A stretch of 64,000 nt of DNA from Gemmatimonadaceae bacterium (GCA_011525845.1 WYBP01000006.1:1-64000), one strand, 5' to 3'; counted from the stretch's first letter, positions 1 to 8,737 are shown. Notes: generated by a model from the sequence alone, not told the origin. Made by a program: numbers and translations.

Positions 1-393
1 AAACTGTTCGTGGCTAACCGGCGGCCCTCCGGGGGGGGGGATGCCGGCCCCTATGCCGGGGTGGACCTCGCCTGCCACAACTATCCCGCCGGCATCGGCG
101 TGCGGCACCGTCCCGCCGCGCCCCTGGGGCGCGACTTCCGCCACGTCGTGCTGCGCGCGGAGGCCCACGCGGCGGTGCGGTACTGGCGTGCGGGACTGAT
201 CGGCTGGCGCGAGCTGCTCGCCGCCTGGCGTCCGCCGCTCGCGTTCTTCGACCTCGACTGGCGCGACCCGGTGTACTCCGCGCGCACCCTCGCGGCCGCG
301 GCGCGCGCGGTGCTGCGCGAGTCGCTCGCGCGCCGGAACCCCGAGTACGAGGTCGCCGCGCGGGATGCCGGCCTCACTCCGCATCGGCACTGA
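1..393 (+). CDS. C-terminal fragment of an unidentified protein (5' truncated by window edge)
   Basis: An open frame runs in from the left edge and stops with TGA at 391-393. Codons are strongly GC3-biased like the neighbouring real genes, which supports coding. About 130 residues are visible. The C-terminal half is rich in Arg, Ala and Trp (for example WRELLAAWRPPLAFFDLDW). I do not recognise a catalytic motif. Its position next to glycosyltransferases makes the C-terminus of a glycosyltransferase or other polysaccharide enzyme plausible, but that rests on context only. The GTG at 10 could serve as a start, but the frame is open upstream, so I treat it as partial. It converges tail-to-tail with the GT4 gene, whose stop begins at the next base. 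Confidence 0.5.
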   Translation, partial: KLFVANRRPSGGGDAGPYAGVDLACHNYPAGIGVRHRPAAPLGRDFRHVVLRAEAHAAVRYWRAGLIGWRELLAAWRPPLAFFDLDWRDPVYSARTLAAAARAVLRESLARRNPEYEVAARDAGLTPHRH

Positions 394-1524
394 TCAGGCG
401 ATCCCCCGCCGGCGGCATCCTTCCTCGTAGAGCGCCTCGTACCGCCGGGCCATCGCGGCGGCGCTGAAGCGTTCCTCGAACACCGCGCGACCGCGCTCGG
501 CGAGCCGCCGCCGCAACTCGGGATCGCGCGCGGCCCGCTCGATGCCGGCGGCCAGCCGCACCGGGTCGCGCGGCGGGACGAGGAGGCCGGAGACGCCATC
601 CTCGATCGCCGACGGCACGCCGCCGACGGCGGTCGACACGATCGGACAGCGCGCCGCCAGCGCCTCGAGGATCACCATCGGCAGTCCCTCCCACGTGGAG
701 GAGAGGACGAAGAGGTCCGCGGCGCGCAGCACGTCGGGGATGTCGAGCCGCACGCCGGCGAAGTGCACGCGGTCCCCGATCCCGAGCGCCGTGGCGCGCG
801 CCTCCAGCGACTCGCGCAGGCTCCCCTGCCCCGCGACGACGAGGTGGAGCGCGGGGACGCGATCCCGCAGCAGCACGAACGCGTCGAGCAGCGTGGGGAC
901 ATCCTTCTGCGCCTCGAGACGCGAGGCGAAGAGCGCGACCACCGCGCCCTCCGGCACGCCGAGGGAGGCGCGCACCGCCGGGCGGTCGATCGCGCGATCG
1001 AAGAGCCGACCGTCGATCCCGTTGGGGATGGTGGCCAGCTTCCGGCGGGGGATCCACTCGTACCGGTTCAGGTTCTCGGTGGTGTGCTCCGAGACGCCGA
1101 CCACCTTGAACGCCCGCCAGGAGAGCAGGTGCTCGAGCACCATGTAGCGGAGCTTGTCCGGGAAGTCGCGCGCATGGTCCGTGTGGACCAGGACCCCCGC
1201 ATCCGAGAGCAGCGTGCCGATGGCGGCGTCCAGGAAGGGCTGCGTGTTGTGCGAGTGGACCACGTCGAAGTGACCGGCGCGCAGGAACTTCGCGACCCGC
1301 CAGGAGGAGAGGTAGTCGGGCTTGCGGGCCGCCTGCTCGAGCACGCTGACCGTGAAGCCGTCGGCCGTGAGCATCTCGGCCAGCTCGCCGCCGAAGTTCA
1401 GGCAGAGGGCGGAGACGTCGAACCGCTCCGGGTCGATCGACCGGCAGAGCGTCTCGACGACGCGCGGCAACCCGCCGACCCCGAGGTCGTGCGTCACCTG
1501 CAGGACCCGGATCCGCCGGGTCAT
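394..1524 (-). CDS. GT4 glycosyltransferase
   Basis: A 376-residue retaining glycosyltransferase with the GT-B fold. The N-terminal Rossmann half begins RVLQVTHDLGVGGLPRVVE, the Gly-rich acceptor-side loop of GT4 enzymes. The C-terminal half has the nucleotide-sugar region with SSTWEGLPMVILEAL, which carries the paired glutamates of the family, followed by GVSGLLVPPRDP. It probably adds a sugar from an NDP donor to a lipid-linked glycan at the cytoplasmic face of the inner membrane. The ATG at 1524 is preferred over a GTG eight codons upstream because GT4 proteins normally start right at the MTRRIRV strand. It lies downstream of the carbamoyltransferase, SxtJ and DUF5989 genes on the same strand and probably shares their transcript. 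Donor and acceptor are unknown. Confidence 0.9.
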   Translation of the reverse strand: MTRRIRVLQVTHDLGVGGLPRVVETLCRSIDPERFDVSALCLNFGGELAEMLTADGFTVSVLEQAARKPDYLSSWRVAKFLRAGHFDVVHSHNTQPFLDAAIGTLLSDAGVLVHTDHARDFPDKLRYMVLEHLLSWRAFKVVGVSEHTTENLNRYEWIPRRKLATIPNGIDGRLFDRAIDRPAVRASLGVPEGAVVALFASRLEAQKDVPTLLDAFVLLRDRVPALHLVVAGQGSLRESLEARATALGIGDRVHFAGVRLDIPDVLRAADLFVLSSTWEGLPMVILEALAARCPIVSTAVGGVPSAIEDGVSGLLVPPRDPVRLAAGIERAARDPELRRRLAERGRAVFEERFSAAAMARRYEALYEEGCRRRGIA

Positions 1525-1555
1525 GGCGCCACGCTCCCCGCCGCCCAACGCGCGA

Positions 1556-1717
1556 TCAGAAGATCGTGTAGATGAACGGGGCCAGGGCGGAACCCTGCGC
1601 GAAGACCATGAGCGCGCCGAGGGCGACCATCACGATGATGATCGGGGCCAGCCACCACTTCTTGCGCGCGTTCAGGAACTCCCAGAACTCGCCGACCAAT
1701 CCACGCCGCTTGCTCAT
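1556..1717 (-). CDS. DUF5989-like small membrane protein
   Basis: A 53-residue gene shorter than usual ORF cut-offs. The translation starts MSKRRGLVGEFWEFLNARKK, followed by WWLAP, then one hydrophobic segment (about residues 24-40), and ends in ALAPFIYTIF. This layout (basic N-terminus, EFWEFL, KKWW, one membrane helix, Pro-Phe-Ile-Tyr end) matches the small DUF5989 proteins that sit beside carbamoyltransferase and SxtJ genes in polysaccharide loci. It is 30 bp downstream of the SxtJ-like gene and reads the same way, so the three genes form a unit. The molecular role is unknown; an accessory or anchoring partner of the carbamoyltransferase is my inference. Confidence 0.8.
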   Translation of the reverse strand: MSKRRGLVGEFWEFLNARKKWWLAPIIIVMVALGALMVFAQGSALAPFIYTIF

Positions 1718-1747
1718 CGTCTCGACTCGTGTGCTCAGGTTCGCAGG

Positions 1748-2152
1748 TCAGAACTGGCGCGCCAGGTTGCTGCGCCGTTCCTCGGGTTCGCGCGACTTCC
1801 AGTAGGACGCGGCGCCGCGCGGCGCGCGCAACGGCACCTTCCCGAACAGCCGCATGAGCAGGCTGATCGGCGTGATCACCAGGAAGAACACGATCCCCAT
1901 GAAGATCGGGGTCGTGACCTTCGAGATGAGGTGGGCCAGCCCCATCCAGGCGCTGAAGAGCGGGCCCAGCTTCCCGGGGACGACGATGCCGAGCACGCCG
2001 AGCGTGCCCCCCAGCGTCCCCAGCACCGTGGTGGTCGTCGGGTGCCCGCGCCACCAGGCGATGGCGGCGAACACCAGGAAGGCGCCGCCGACCGTGAAGG
2101 CGAACTTCCGGCCCTCGGCCGGGCTCAGTCCAGCTGGAACTCGTTCCGCCAA
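1748..2152 (-). CDS. SxtJ-like membrane protein
   Basis: A protein of about 134 residues with two or three hydrophobic segments (FAFTVGGAFLVFAAIAWW, then a Gly/Leu-rich helix, then FMGIVFFLVITPISLLMRLF) and a charged C-terminus with SYWKSREPEERR. The size, LSPAEGRKF start region and terminal YW-K-R-EP pattern fit the SxtJ family named from saxitoxin clusters and common next to carbamoyltransferases. I chose the TTG at 2152 because a strong AGGAGG lies just upstream; a GTG at 2170 is the alternative. Either start lies inside the 3' end of the carbamoyltransferase gene, so the two are translationally coupled. Function is not established; a membrane partner of the carbamoyltransferase is likely. 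Confidence 0.75.
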   Translation of the reverse strand: MAERVPAGLSPAEGRKFAFTVGGAFLVFAAIAWWRGHPTTTTVLGTLGGTLGVLGIVVPGKLGPLFSAWMGLAHLISKVTTPIFMGIVFFLVITPISLLMRLFGKVPLRAPRGAASYWKSREPEERRSNLARQF

Positions 2153-3963
2153 TCGCCCTCCTCCTTCCACTCCGGCTGGTCACCCTTCGCGAGCAGGTAG
2201 TGACCGAGCACGAGATAGTCGATGTGGGTCCGCATGAAGCAGCGGTACGCATCCAGGGGTGTCATCACGATCGGCTCCCCCCGGACATTGAACGACGTGT
2301 TCACCAGCACGGCGCACCCGGTCTGCCGCTCGAACTCCGCGAGCAGTGCGTGGTAGTCGGGGTTCGTCTCCCGCGTCACGGTCTGCACCCGGGCCGAGTA
2401 GTCGATGTGCGTCACCGCGGGGATGTCGGACTTCGGCACGTTGAGCAGGTCGAGCCCCCAGAGGCGGCGCTGCTCGTCCGTCATCGGCACCTGGCGCTCC
2501 TTCTTCACGGGCGCCACCAGGAGCATGTACGGCGAATCGGTGTCGAGCTCGAAGTAGTCCGCCACGCGCTCGCGCAGCACGCTCGGCGCGAATGGCCGGA
2601 ACCCCTCGCGGAACTTGATCTTGATGTTCATGTCCGCCTGCATCTTCGGACTGCGCGGATCGCCGAGGATCGAGCGGCACCCGAGCGACCGCGGGCCGAA
2701 CTCCATCCGCCCGTTGAGCCACCCGATGATCTTCCCCTCGGCGAGGTGGCGCGCCACCTGGGTGGTGAGCTCCGGCCGCGAGAGCTTCACGTACTTCGCG
2801 CCGACCGCATCCATCGCCTTCTGGATCTCGGCGTCCGTGTACTCGGGGCCAAGGTACGCGCCCTGCATCGCATCGCGGCCGGGGACCACCGTCCGCGGCT
2901 TCTCGCAGTGGCGGTGCCAGATGAGCTGCGCCACGCCCAGCGCCCCGCCGGCATCCCCGGCGGCGGGCTGGATCCAGATGTTCTTGAAGGGCCCGTTGCG
3001 CAGGAGCTTGCCGTTCCCGACGCAGTTGAGCGCCACGCCCCCCGCCATGCAGAGGTTCTCGGAGCCCGTCTCCCGGTGTGCGGTGCGGGCCATCCGCAGC
3101 ATCACCTCCTCGCACACCTCCTGCACCGAGCGCGCGAGGTCCATCTCGCGCTGCGTCAGGTGCGTCTCGGCGACCCGCGGCGGCCCGCCGAACACCTCGT
3201 CGAACGCCGGGCTCGTCATGGTGAGCCCGCTGAGGTAGTTGAAGTACTTCTGGTTCAGCGTGAACGACCCGTCTTCCTTCAGGTCGATCAGGTGCTTGTA
3301 GATCAGGTCGACGTACTTCGGCTGTCCGTACGGCGCGAGCCCCATCACCTTGTACTCGCCCGAGTTGACCTTGAAGCCGGTGTAGTACGTGAACGCGGAG
3401 TAGAGGAGGCCGAGCGAGTCGGGCCAGTGGAGCTCCTTCACGATCTGGAGGTCGCTCCCCTTCCCGAGGCCGATGCTCGTGGTCGCCCACTCGCCGACGC
3501 CATCCATCGTGAGGATCGCCGCCTCCTCGAACGGGGACGGGAAGAATGCGCTCGCCGCGTGCGACTCGTGGTGCTCCGCGTAGAAGAGGTCCCCCTCGTA
3601 CCCGCCCAGCTCATCGCGGAGCGTGTTGTCCTGGTAGAGCTTCTCCTTGATCCAGAGCGGGCCCGCCTTCAGGAACGAACCGACCCCGCGCGGCGCGACG
3701 CCGAGGTAGGTCTCGAGGATGCGCTCGAACTTGAGCAGGGGCTTGTCGTAGAAGCCCACGAAGGAGAGCTGGTCCATGCCGATGCCCGCGCGCCGGAGGC
3801 AGAACTCCACCGCGTTGGACGGGAATGCGGAATCCCCCTTCTTCCTCGTGAAGCGCTCCTCGGACCCCGCCGCGACGATCTCGCCGTCCTTCAGCAGGGC
3901 GGCGGCGCTGTCGTGGTAGAACGCGGAGATCCCCAGGATCCAGGTGTGCGCACCTTCCGTCAC
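2125..3963 (-). CDS. NodU/CmcH-family carbamoyltransferase
   Basis: A 612-residue protein, full length for the family. The N-terminal Kae1/YrdC-like half begins WILGISAFYHDSAAALL, the typical carbamoyltransferase opening, and contains the HHESHAASAF metal/nucleotide-binding segment and MDGVGEW. Later come MAGGVALNCVGNGKLL and, in the C-terminal half, GRMEFGPRSLGCRSIL and NTSFNVRGEPIV, all conserved in NodU, CmcH and TobZ. It uses carbamoyl phosphate and ATP to O-carbamoylate a hydroxyl, here most likely a sugar of the exported glycan. GTG at 3963 has a GAGG about 5 bases upstream. It leads the unit with the SxtJ-like and DUF5989 genes. The exact acceptor cannot be told from sequence. Confidence 0.93.
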   Translation of the reverse strand: MTEGAHTWILGISAFYHDSAAALLKDGEIVAAGSEERFTRKKGDSAFPSNAVEFCLRRAGIGMDQLSFVGFYDKPLLKFERILETYLGVAPRGVGSFLKAGPLWIKEKLYQDNTLRDELGGYEGDLFYAEHHESHAASAFFPSPFEEAAILTMDGVGEWATTSIGLGKGSDLQIVKELHWPDSLGLLYSAFTYYTGFKVNSGEYKVMGLAPYGQPKYVDLIYKHLIDLKEDGSFTLNQKYFNYLSGLTMTSPAFDEVFGGPPRVAETHLTQREMDLARSVQEVCEEVMLRMARTAHRETGSENLCMAGGVALNCVGNGKLLRNGPFKNIWIQPAAGDAGGALGVAQLIWHRHCEKPRTVVPGRDAMQGAYLGPEYTDAEIQKAMDAVGAKYVKLSRPELTTQVARHLAEGKIIGWLNGRMEFGPRSLGCRSILGDPRSPKMQADMNIKIKFREGFRPFAPSVLRERVADYFELDTDSPYMLLVAPVKKERQVPMTDEQRRLWGLDLLNVPKSDIPAVTHIDYSARVQTVTRETNPDYHALLAEFERQTGCAVLVNTSFNVRGEPIVMTPLDAYRCFMRTHIDYLVLGHYLLAKGDQPEWKEEGDWRNEFQLD

Positions 3964-4277
3964 GTCGCCTCGTGGTTCGCGCGGTTCAATCGTGTCAAGT
4001 TTCGGCCCGATCCCTGCCCATCAAGCAAGAAGCAGGCGCGGAGCCACCGGTTCCACCGGAGGTGCTAACTGCCTATGGAACAATAGCGTACAGGCACCGG
4101 CGATTGCCAACTCGCGCGTTCCGCCGCCGCGGTGTGGCGCGCGTGCGTCGCTGCTCGTCGTCCGAGCCGAGTCCCGAACCTCAGCAGCGAGGACGCTCCC
4201 CGCCTTGCCGGCGTCACCACACGGCACGAGGTTCTGCTCCGGATCGTGGACGATCCCCCTCCAACGCCCCCCGACCG
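3964..4277. other. Divergent intergenic region (314 bp)
   Basis: This lies between the carbamoyltransferase start (minus) and the SGNH gene start (plus), so it should hold promoters for both. A TTGACA (minus strand, 3993-3998) looks like a -35 box, but no convincing -10 hexamer follows at 16-18 bases. A relatively AT-rich patch near 4060-4095 could belong to the plus-strand promoter. I see no RNA gene or reading frame with coding character. Confidence 0.4.
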
Positions 4278-5432
4278 ATGCTGAACGCGACCGAGATCGC
4301 GAAGCGCCTGCTCCTGATGCTCCTGGCACTCCTCGTGGCCGTCGGGTTCGCGGAGGTCGCGTTGCGCGGGTACCAGCGCGTGGCCTTCCGGGTCGGCTTC
4401 TTCTCCGCCTTCCCCGACTTCCGGGTGGAGCCGATGCTCTACAGCCCCTTCCTCGCCTTCGGGCCCAGGATCAACTACCAGATCCCCGATCGCGAGAACC
4501 CCGGCCTCTCGCGGTTCGACGACCGCGGATTCCGCACCACGGAGCCGATCGGTCCCAAGCCCGCGGGAGAACTGCGCATCGTGACGCTCGGCGGATCGAC
4601 CACCGAGGACCTCTGGAACAAGAGCGGGCGGCACTGGCCCTGGCTGCTCGAGCAGCGCCTCGCGGCGGAGGGTGCCGGGCGCGTGCGTGTTCTCAATGGC
4701 GGGATGTCCGCCTACGCCACGCCGCACACCCTCATCCGGACCGCGTTCGACGTCCCGGAACTGGATGCGGACGTCCTGCTCGTGATGCACAACATCAACG
4801 ACCTGACGGCCGCCTATCACGCCATCGCCGCCGGTACGCCCCTCGATGGGCACTACACGGCGAAGTACCGGCTCAAGAGCTACACGGGGGTGCGGCGGGA
4901 CGAGGACGTGGTCTGGTCGCGCCTCCGGCGCCTCGTCTCGAGCCATCTCGTGCGCCAGGACACCACGACGGTGATCCTAGCCGAGAACGAGGCGACGCTC
5001 TCCGAGGGCGTGCGGCTCTTCCAGCGGAACCTGACGTCGATCGCGGCGGTGGCGCGGGCGCAGGGGTTGCGGCCGGTCTTCCTGACGATGCCCTTCGACA
5101 CGGGGGAGGTGCACTTCCGCGTGATGCAGTCCGGACAGGTGCGGATCGGGTCGGTGGGGATCGGGCAGTTGCCGGAGCGCGCGCGGATGATGCGCGACCT
5201 GGCGCGCTACAACGCCGCGACGCTCGCGGTGGCCGCCGCCATCGACGTGCCGGCGATCGACATGGCGGGCGCGGGCGCGTGGCCCGACTCGCTCTTCGTC
5301 GACACCGTCCACCTCTCGGACCTGGGCTCCGAGGTGTTCGCCGACCGGCTGGCGGCGGCGATCGGCCCCATCCTCGCCGGGCGCGCGGGTGTGGCGCGCC
5401 CCGGGGTCAGCGGCGGGCGCCGAGCACGCTGA
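4278..5432 (+). CDS. Membrane-anchored SGNH/GDSL hydrolase-like protein
   Basis: A 384-residue protein. An N-terminal hydrophobic helix (about residues 10-29) anchors it, probably with the catalytic domain in the periplasm. The four SGNH blocks are visible: block I TLGGSTTED with the nucleophile Ser near residue 107, an NGGMSAY Gly block, MHNIND (block III Asn), and DTVHLSDLG with the Asp-x-x-His dyad near the end. Such enzymes in polysaccharide loci deacetylate or acetylate sugars, but the direction of reaction cannot be read here. I chose the ATG at 4278 because it directly precedes the membrane helix; the frame is open further upstream but without coding character. It converges with the next SGNH gene, overlapping 26 bp tail-to-tail. 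Confidence 0.85.
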   Translation: MLNATEIAKRLLLMLLALLVAVGFAEVALRGYQRVAFRVGFFSAFPDFRVEPMLYSPFLAFGPRINYQIPDRENPGLSRFDDRGFRTTEPIGPKPAGELRIVTLGGSTTEDLWNKSGRHWPWLLEQRLAAEGAGRVRVLNGGMSAYATPHTLIRTAFDVPELDADVLLVMHNINDLTAAYHAIAAGTPLDGHYTAKYRLKSYTGVRRDEDVVWSRLRRLVSSHLVRQDTTTVILAENEATLSEGVRLFQRNLTSIAAVARAQGLRPVFLTMPFDTGEVHFRVMQSGQVRIGSVGIGQLPERARMMRDLARYNAATLAVAAAIDVPAIDMAGAGAWPDSLFVDTVHLSDLGSEVFADRLAAAIGPILAGRAGVARPGVSGGRRAR

Positions 5433-6684
5433 GGATCTCCGTCGAGAGCGCGGCCGCGATCTGGCGGTTCCCGCGCGGGTTCAGGTGCACCCAGGAGAGC
5501 AGCACCCCGCGGTCGTGGTCGAGCAGCGGGATCACGTCCAGCAGCGGGACCTGCTCGGTGCGGGCCCACTCGCGCAGGTCGTCCATCAGGACCTTGTGCG
5601 TGAGGAGGGTCTTCTCCTGGTGGTCGATGCGGTCCGTGGACGCGAGCTTCTCGCGGATGGCACGGACCTCGTCGTCGTAGGTGACGCCGTCGACGTCGGC
5701 GACGGTCATCGAGCGCGCCTGCTGGGTCATCACGACGAACGCGATGCCGCGCCGCCGGCATTCGTCGCGGATGGCGGCGATGTTCGCCAGGAAGGCCGCG
5801 CTCTTGCCGCTGATGTGGCGCTCGACGTCCGCGTGGTCGTAGGTGACGACGTTGGAGAGCAGCACGCTATCGATGAGCGTCAGCACGAGCAGCCGGTCGC
5901 GGGCGGCGGAGTAGGCGGTGCGCAGGAAGGCCAGGTCCGCGACCTTGCGGCGGAAGCGGCGGAAGGGCGACTCCACGGCGACGGCCTCCGTCTTCGCCTG
6001 CCAGGCGGCGTCGGGCATCAGGGAGCTGTCGTTGATCCCCTCGTAGAAGGTCACGACGTCGGGGTTCAGCGGGAGTGCGTCGGCCCGGAAGAGCTCGAGG
6101 ATCTGGCCCGAGGTGAGGTGCGGGATCCCGAGGTTCAGCACCTCGAAGGTCCGGCCGCCGCCGCTGCGGTTGAGGTCGGCCTCGAGGTAGTGCGGGTAGG
6201 TCTCATCGTCGCGGTCGTAGTACCCGAACGTCGACGACGCGCCGAGCGTCACCACGCGCACCACGCCGGGGCGCTTCTCCACCGAGAATCCCTTCCCGCG
6301 GAAGCCGTGTTCGTTGATCGAGACGTCGAAGCGCTGGCCCTGTTCGTCGAAGTCGAACTTCTTCTCGTTCGGGAAGTACTTCTCGTAGCCGCCGGACGCC
6401 GTGCCCACGGCCTGGTCGGTGTTCCCCACCGCCTGGTGGTCGCCTTTGCGATGGGCGTTGAACTCCCCGGCGAGCTCGAGTCCGCCGGGCGCGGCCTGCA
6501 CCGTCGCCTGGTTGCGGAAGACGCTGGTGCCGTAGAGGAGCACCCGCGGGCCGACCTTGAAGGCGAAGAGGACGCGGAGTCCGCCCTCGACCAGCACCAG
6601 CGAGAGCAGGAGCGCCAGGAGCGCGTAGACGACCTTCTTCTGGCGGCTCAGGGTTCGCCCCGGGGGTGTCGACGCACGGGCCAT
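5407..6684 (-). CDS. Membrane-anchored SGNH/GDSL hydrolase-like protein
   Basis: A 425-residue protein with one N-terminal membrane helix (about residues 18-40, VVYALLALLLSLVLVEGG). Block I is TLGASSTFGYY with the candidate nucleophile near residue 151, followed by NLGIPHLTSGQ, EGINDSS and the C-terminal WVHLNPRGN with the catalytic His. Overall design matches the SGNH proteins found in exopolysaccharide and O-antigen loci. The ATG at 6684 was chosen because it starts a short basic stretch before the membrane helix; another ATG 14 codons upstream is possible. It is convergent with the preceding SGNH gene and not obviously homologous to it beyond the shared fold. The substrate is presumably an acyl group on the locus glycan. 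Confidence 0.85.
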   Translation of the reverse strand: MARASTPPGRTLSRQKKVVYALLALLLSLVLVEGGLRVLFAFKVGPRVLLYGTSVFRNQATVQAAPGGLELAGEFNAHRKGDHQAVGNTDQAVGTASGGYEKYFPNEKKFDFDEQGQRFDVSINEHGFRGKGFSVEKRPGVVRVVTLGASSTFGYYDRDDETYPHYLEADLNRSGGGRTFEVLNLGIPHLTSGQILELFRADALPLNPDVVTFYEGINDSSLMPDAAWQAKTEAVAVESPFRRFRRKVADLAFLRTAYSAARDRLLVLTLIDSVLLSNVVTYDHADVERHISGKSAAFLANIAAIRDECRRRGIAFVVMTQQARSMTVADVDGVTYDDEVRAIREKLASTDRIDHQEKTLLTHKVLMDDLREWARTEQVPLLDVIPLLDHDRGVLLSWVHLNPRGNRQIAAALSTEILSVLGARR

Positions 6685-6943
6685 GACGCTCTGGACTGAG
6701 GGAGGAGGGAAAGAGTCGCGGAGCATCCCGCGGGGGTCAAGGGTGGCCCGGAGGATGGTGCGGGGCAGGAACCGTGCCGCTCGGGAGGGAGGCGCTGGTT
6801 CTCGGCCGGGAGCGATTAGCTTCGACGGACGCTCGCGGCGCCGCCGCGGCAGACGCACGACCCTGGAGATCGCCTCGGATGCCTGGCCCCACCCGGAACC
6901 TTCGCACCCCGCGCCTCGGACTCGCCTTCTCGGTGGACGTCGC

Positions 6944-7738
6944 GTGAATCCCACCGTCAGGTCAGTACTGCGGCATGTCGTGCCAGGATGGATGCGGGAG
7001 TGGCGTGCCGATCGCTTCCGAGCGCGCGTGCTCCGCGTCACTCGTCGCGTGCGGGACGTCGCGAACGGGCAGGTGGTGGGCGGTCCGTTCTCCGGGATGA
7101 CGTACATCGACCGGAGCCACTGCAGCCAACTCGCCCCCAAACTGCTCGGGACCTACGAGCGTGAGTGGCACGACGTGCTCGCGGTCATCGGAGCGCGCTC
7201 GCCGGACCGCATTGTGGACGCCGGCGCCGCCGAGGGGTACTTCGCGGTCGGGCTCCTGCGACTCGTTCCCACCGCGACGGTCGTCGCGTTCGAGGCGGAG
7301 ACTGCGGCGCGCGACGACCTGCATGCGCTCGCGACGGCCAACGGTGTCGCGGACCGGATCGAGGCGCTCGGTCGTTGCGATGCGCCGGCCCTCCAGGCGG
7401 CGCTCGCCGGCGCCGCGCGCCCCTTCGTCCTGATGGACATCGAAGGCGGGGAACTCGAGGTACTCGATCCGTCGCGCGTCAGTGCCCTCCGACATGCCTG
7501 CATCCTCGTGGAGCTGCATCCGGAGGTGGTCCCCGATGTCCGGAAGGTCCTCTCGGATCGCTTCGCGGCCACCCACATGGTTCGCTACATCCCGGCCGTC
7601 GACCGGACGACCCAGGAACTCCCCGAGACGCACTTCCTGAGCGGCGCGGACCTGCTCGCGGCTACGTGGGAGGGACGGAGCGACGGACAGGGGTGGTTGT
7701 GGATGGAACCGCGCGACGCCGACCTCCCTCGAGGGTGA
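6944..7738 (+). CDS. FkbM-like SAM-dependent methyltransferase
   Basis: A protein of about 264 residues. The Rossmann SAM-binding motif is IVDAGAAEGYFAVGLL, followed by an acidic strand end (VVAFEAE) and the FVLMDIEGGELEVL segment typical of FkbM-type sugar O-methyltransferases. No signal or membrane helix is seen, so it is cytoplasmic. GTG at 6944 is my start choice; an ATG at 6989 is an alternative that would drop the basic N-terminus. It stands alone on the plus strand and is separated from the convergent GT8 gene by a hairpin. A sugar hydroxyl is the likely acceptor given the locus. Confidence 0.8.
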   Translation: MNPTVRSVLRHVVPGWMREWRADRFRARVLRVTRRVRDVANGQVVGGPFSGMTYIDRSHCSQLAPKLLGTYEREWHDVLAVIGARSPDRIVDAGAAEGYFAVGLLRLVPTATVVAFEAETAARDDLHALATANGVADRIEALGRCDAPALQAALAGAARPFVLMDIEGGELEVLDPSRVSALRHACILVELHPEVVPDVRKVLSDRFAATHMVRYIPAVDRTTQELPETHFLSGADLLAATWEGRSDGQGWLWMEPRDADLPRG

Positions 7739-7763
7739 TCGCGGGCCAGCGGTCAACCTGAGG

Positions 7764-7794
7764 CGTCGTCACCCCCGGTCCAGCCGGGACGACG
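7764..7794. terminator. Hairpin between convergent genes
   Basis: The arms CGTCGTC and GACGACG enclose a second short CCGG/CCGG pairing. The hairpin sits in the 87-bp gap between the ends of the methyltransferase and GT8 genes, where a bidirectional terminator is expected. There is no T-run, so termination strength is uncertain. Confidence 0.45.
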
Positions 7795-7825
7795 GCCCTA
7801 GAGTCCCGAGTGGGACGCGCGCACC

Positions 7826-8713
7826 TCAGCGACCGCCGAAGAGGACCCGGACCACGGTCGGCAGGTACGGAATCCGCCGCCGGGCCCGCGCCACGATGGC
7901 CCCGAGTCCGAGCGGGTTCCAGGGCCGGTGACCCGCGTAGGCGGTGAGGTCGAGGTAGCGATAGAAGAGCGCGCCGAACCGTCGGTCATAGTCGGCGCTC
8001 CAGGGCTTGGGAGCGCTGGTGTAGTGGAACACGGCCTCCGAGTCCTCGCGGAGCCACTCCGTGAACGGGACATGCGCGTTCCACTCGTTCGGCAGGGGCA
8101 CCCAGTCGCCCTCGAGCGCGCAGTTCATCGCGTCCTGGTCGTGCAGCACGAGCCGGTCGCCCACGCGCTCGGCGTGCGTGATGGCGCTGGCGCTCACGCC
8201 GCGCGCACGCCACCGGGTCACGTCGATCACGGCGAACCCGGAGTTGAAGTAGCGCGGCGCGGCGAGCCCCAGGCGCTCCTGGTGCGCGCGCGCATCGACC
8301 TCCTTCCCATCCTCCACCGCCGCCAGGGTCATCCCCCGGAGGTCGAAGGTCCACGCCTCGGCGATGTCGCGGACCACGACCATGTCGCAGTCGAGGTAGA
8401 TGCAGCGTTCCACATCGGGTGGCAGCACCTCGTCCAGGAGGAGCCGCGCGTACGCCGTGTGGGAGATGAGCTTCGACCGCATCAGGTGCTCGAAGCGCGA
8501 GACGTCCACGTCGTAGAGTGCGAGGGTCGCCGGCCGGCCGCTCCCCGCCACCGTCTCGCGGAGTGCCGCGCGGTCCCGGTCCGGCACACCATCCGTCATG
8601 AGGTGGAAGTGCACCTCCGCACCCGGGCGCACGTGCTCCAGGACCGAGCGCATCGAGACGGCGCACCCGAGCACCTGGCGCGCGTCGACGGCGAGGAGGA
8701 TGTGGATGTGCAT
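7826..8713 (-). CDS. GT8 glycosyltransferase (tandem copy 2)
   Basis: A 295-residue GT-A glycosyltransferase of family GT8. It opens MHIHILLAVDARQVLGCAVS, the family N-terminus. The metal-binding Asp-x-Asp is in CIYLDCDMVV, a PRYFNSGFAVID segment follows, and the C-terminal metal/donor motif is FHYTSAPKPW. It likely transfers glucose or galactose from a UDP-sugar to a growing glycan. The ATG at 8713 places the first beta strand at the very start, as in the family; a GTG at 8728 is an alternative. It lies 24 bp after a close paralogue in the same orientation. Confidence 0.9.
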   Translation of the reverse strand: MHIHILLAVDARQVLGCAVSMRSVLEHVRPGAEVHFHLMTDGVPDRDRAALRETVAGSGRPATLALYDVDVSRFEHLMRSKLISHTAYARLLLDEVLPPDVERCIYLDCDMVVVRDIAEAWTFDLRGMTLAAVEDGKEVDARAHQERLGLAAPRYFNSGFAVIDVTRWRARGVSASAITHAERVGDRLVLHDQDAMNCALEGDWVPLPNEWNAHVPFTEWLREDSEAVFHYTSAPKPWSADYDRRFGALFYRYLDLTAYAGHRPWNPLGLGAIVARARRRIPYLPTVVRVLFGGR

Positions 8714-8737
8714 CGGGAATCGGCTCACGCCGCGCGG

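Noticed and set aside
3970-3998. Promoter for the carbamoyltransferase using TTGACA at 3993-3998
   Set aside because: The -35 is good, but no -10-like hexamer lies at proper spacing, and the start site would leave almost no leader.
2200-4068. A 622-codon plus-strand frame opposite the carbamoyltransferase
   Set aside because: Antisense shadow of a gene with full family motifs; composition is low-complexity His/Arg/Leu/Glu.
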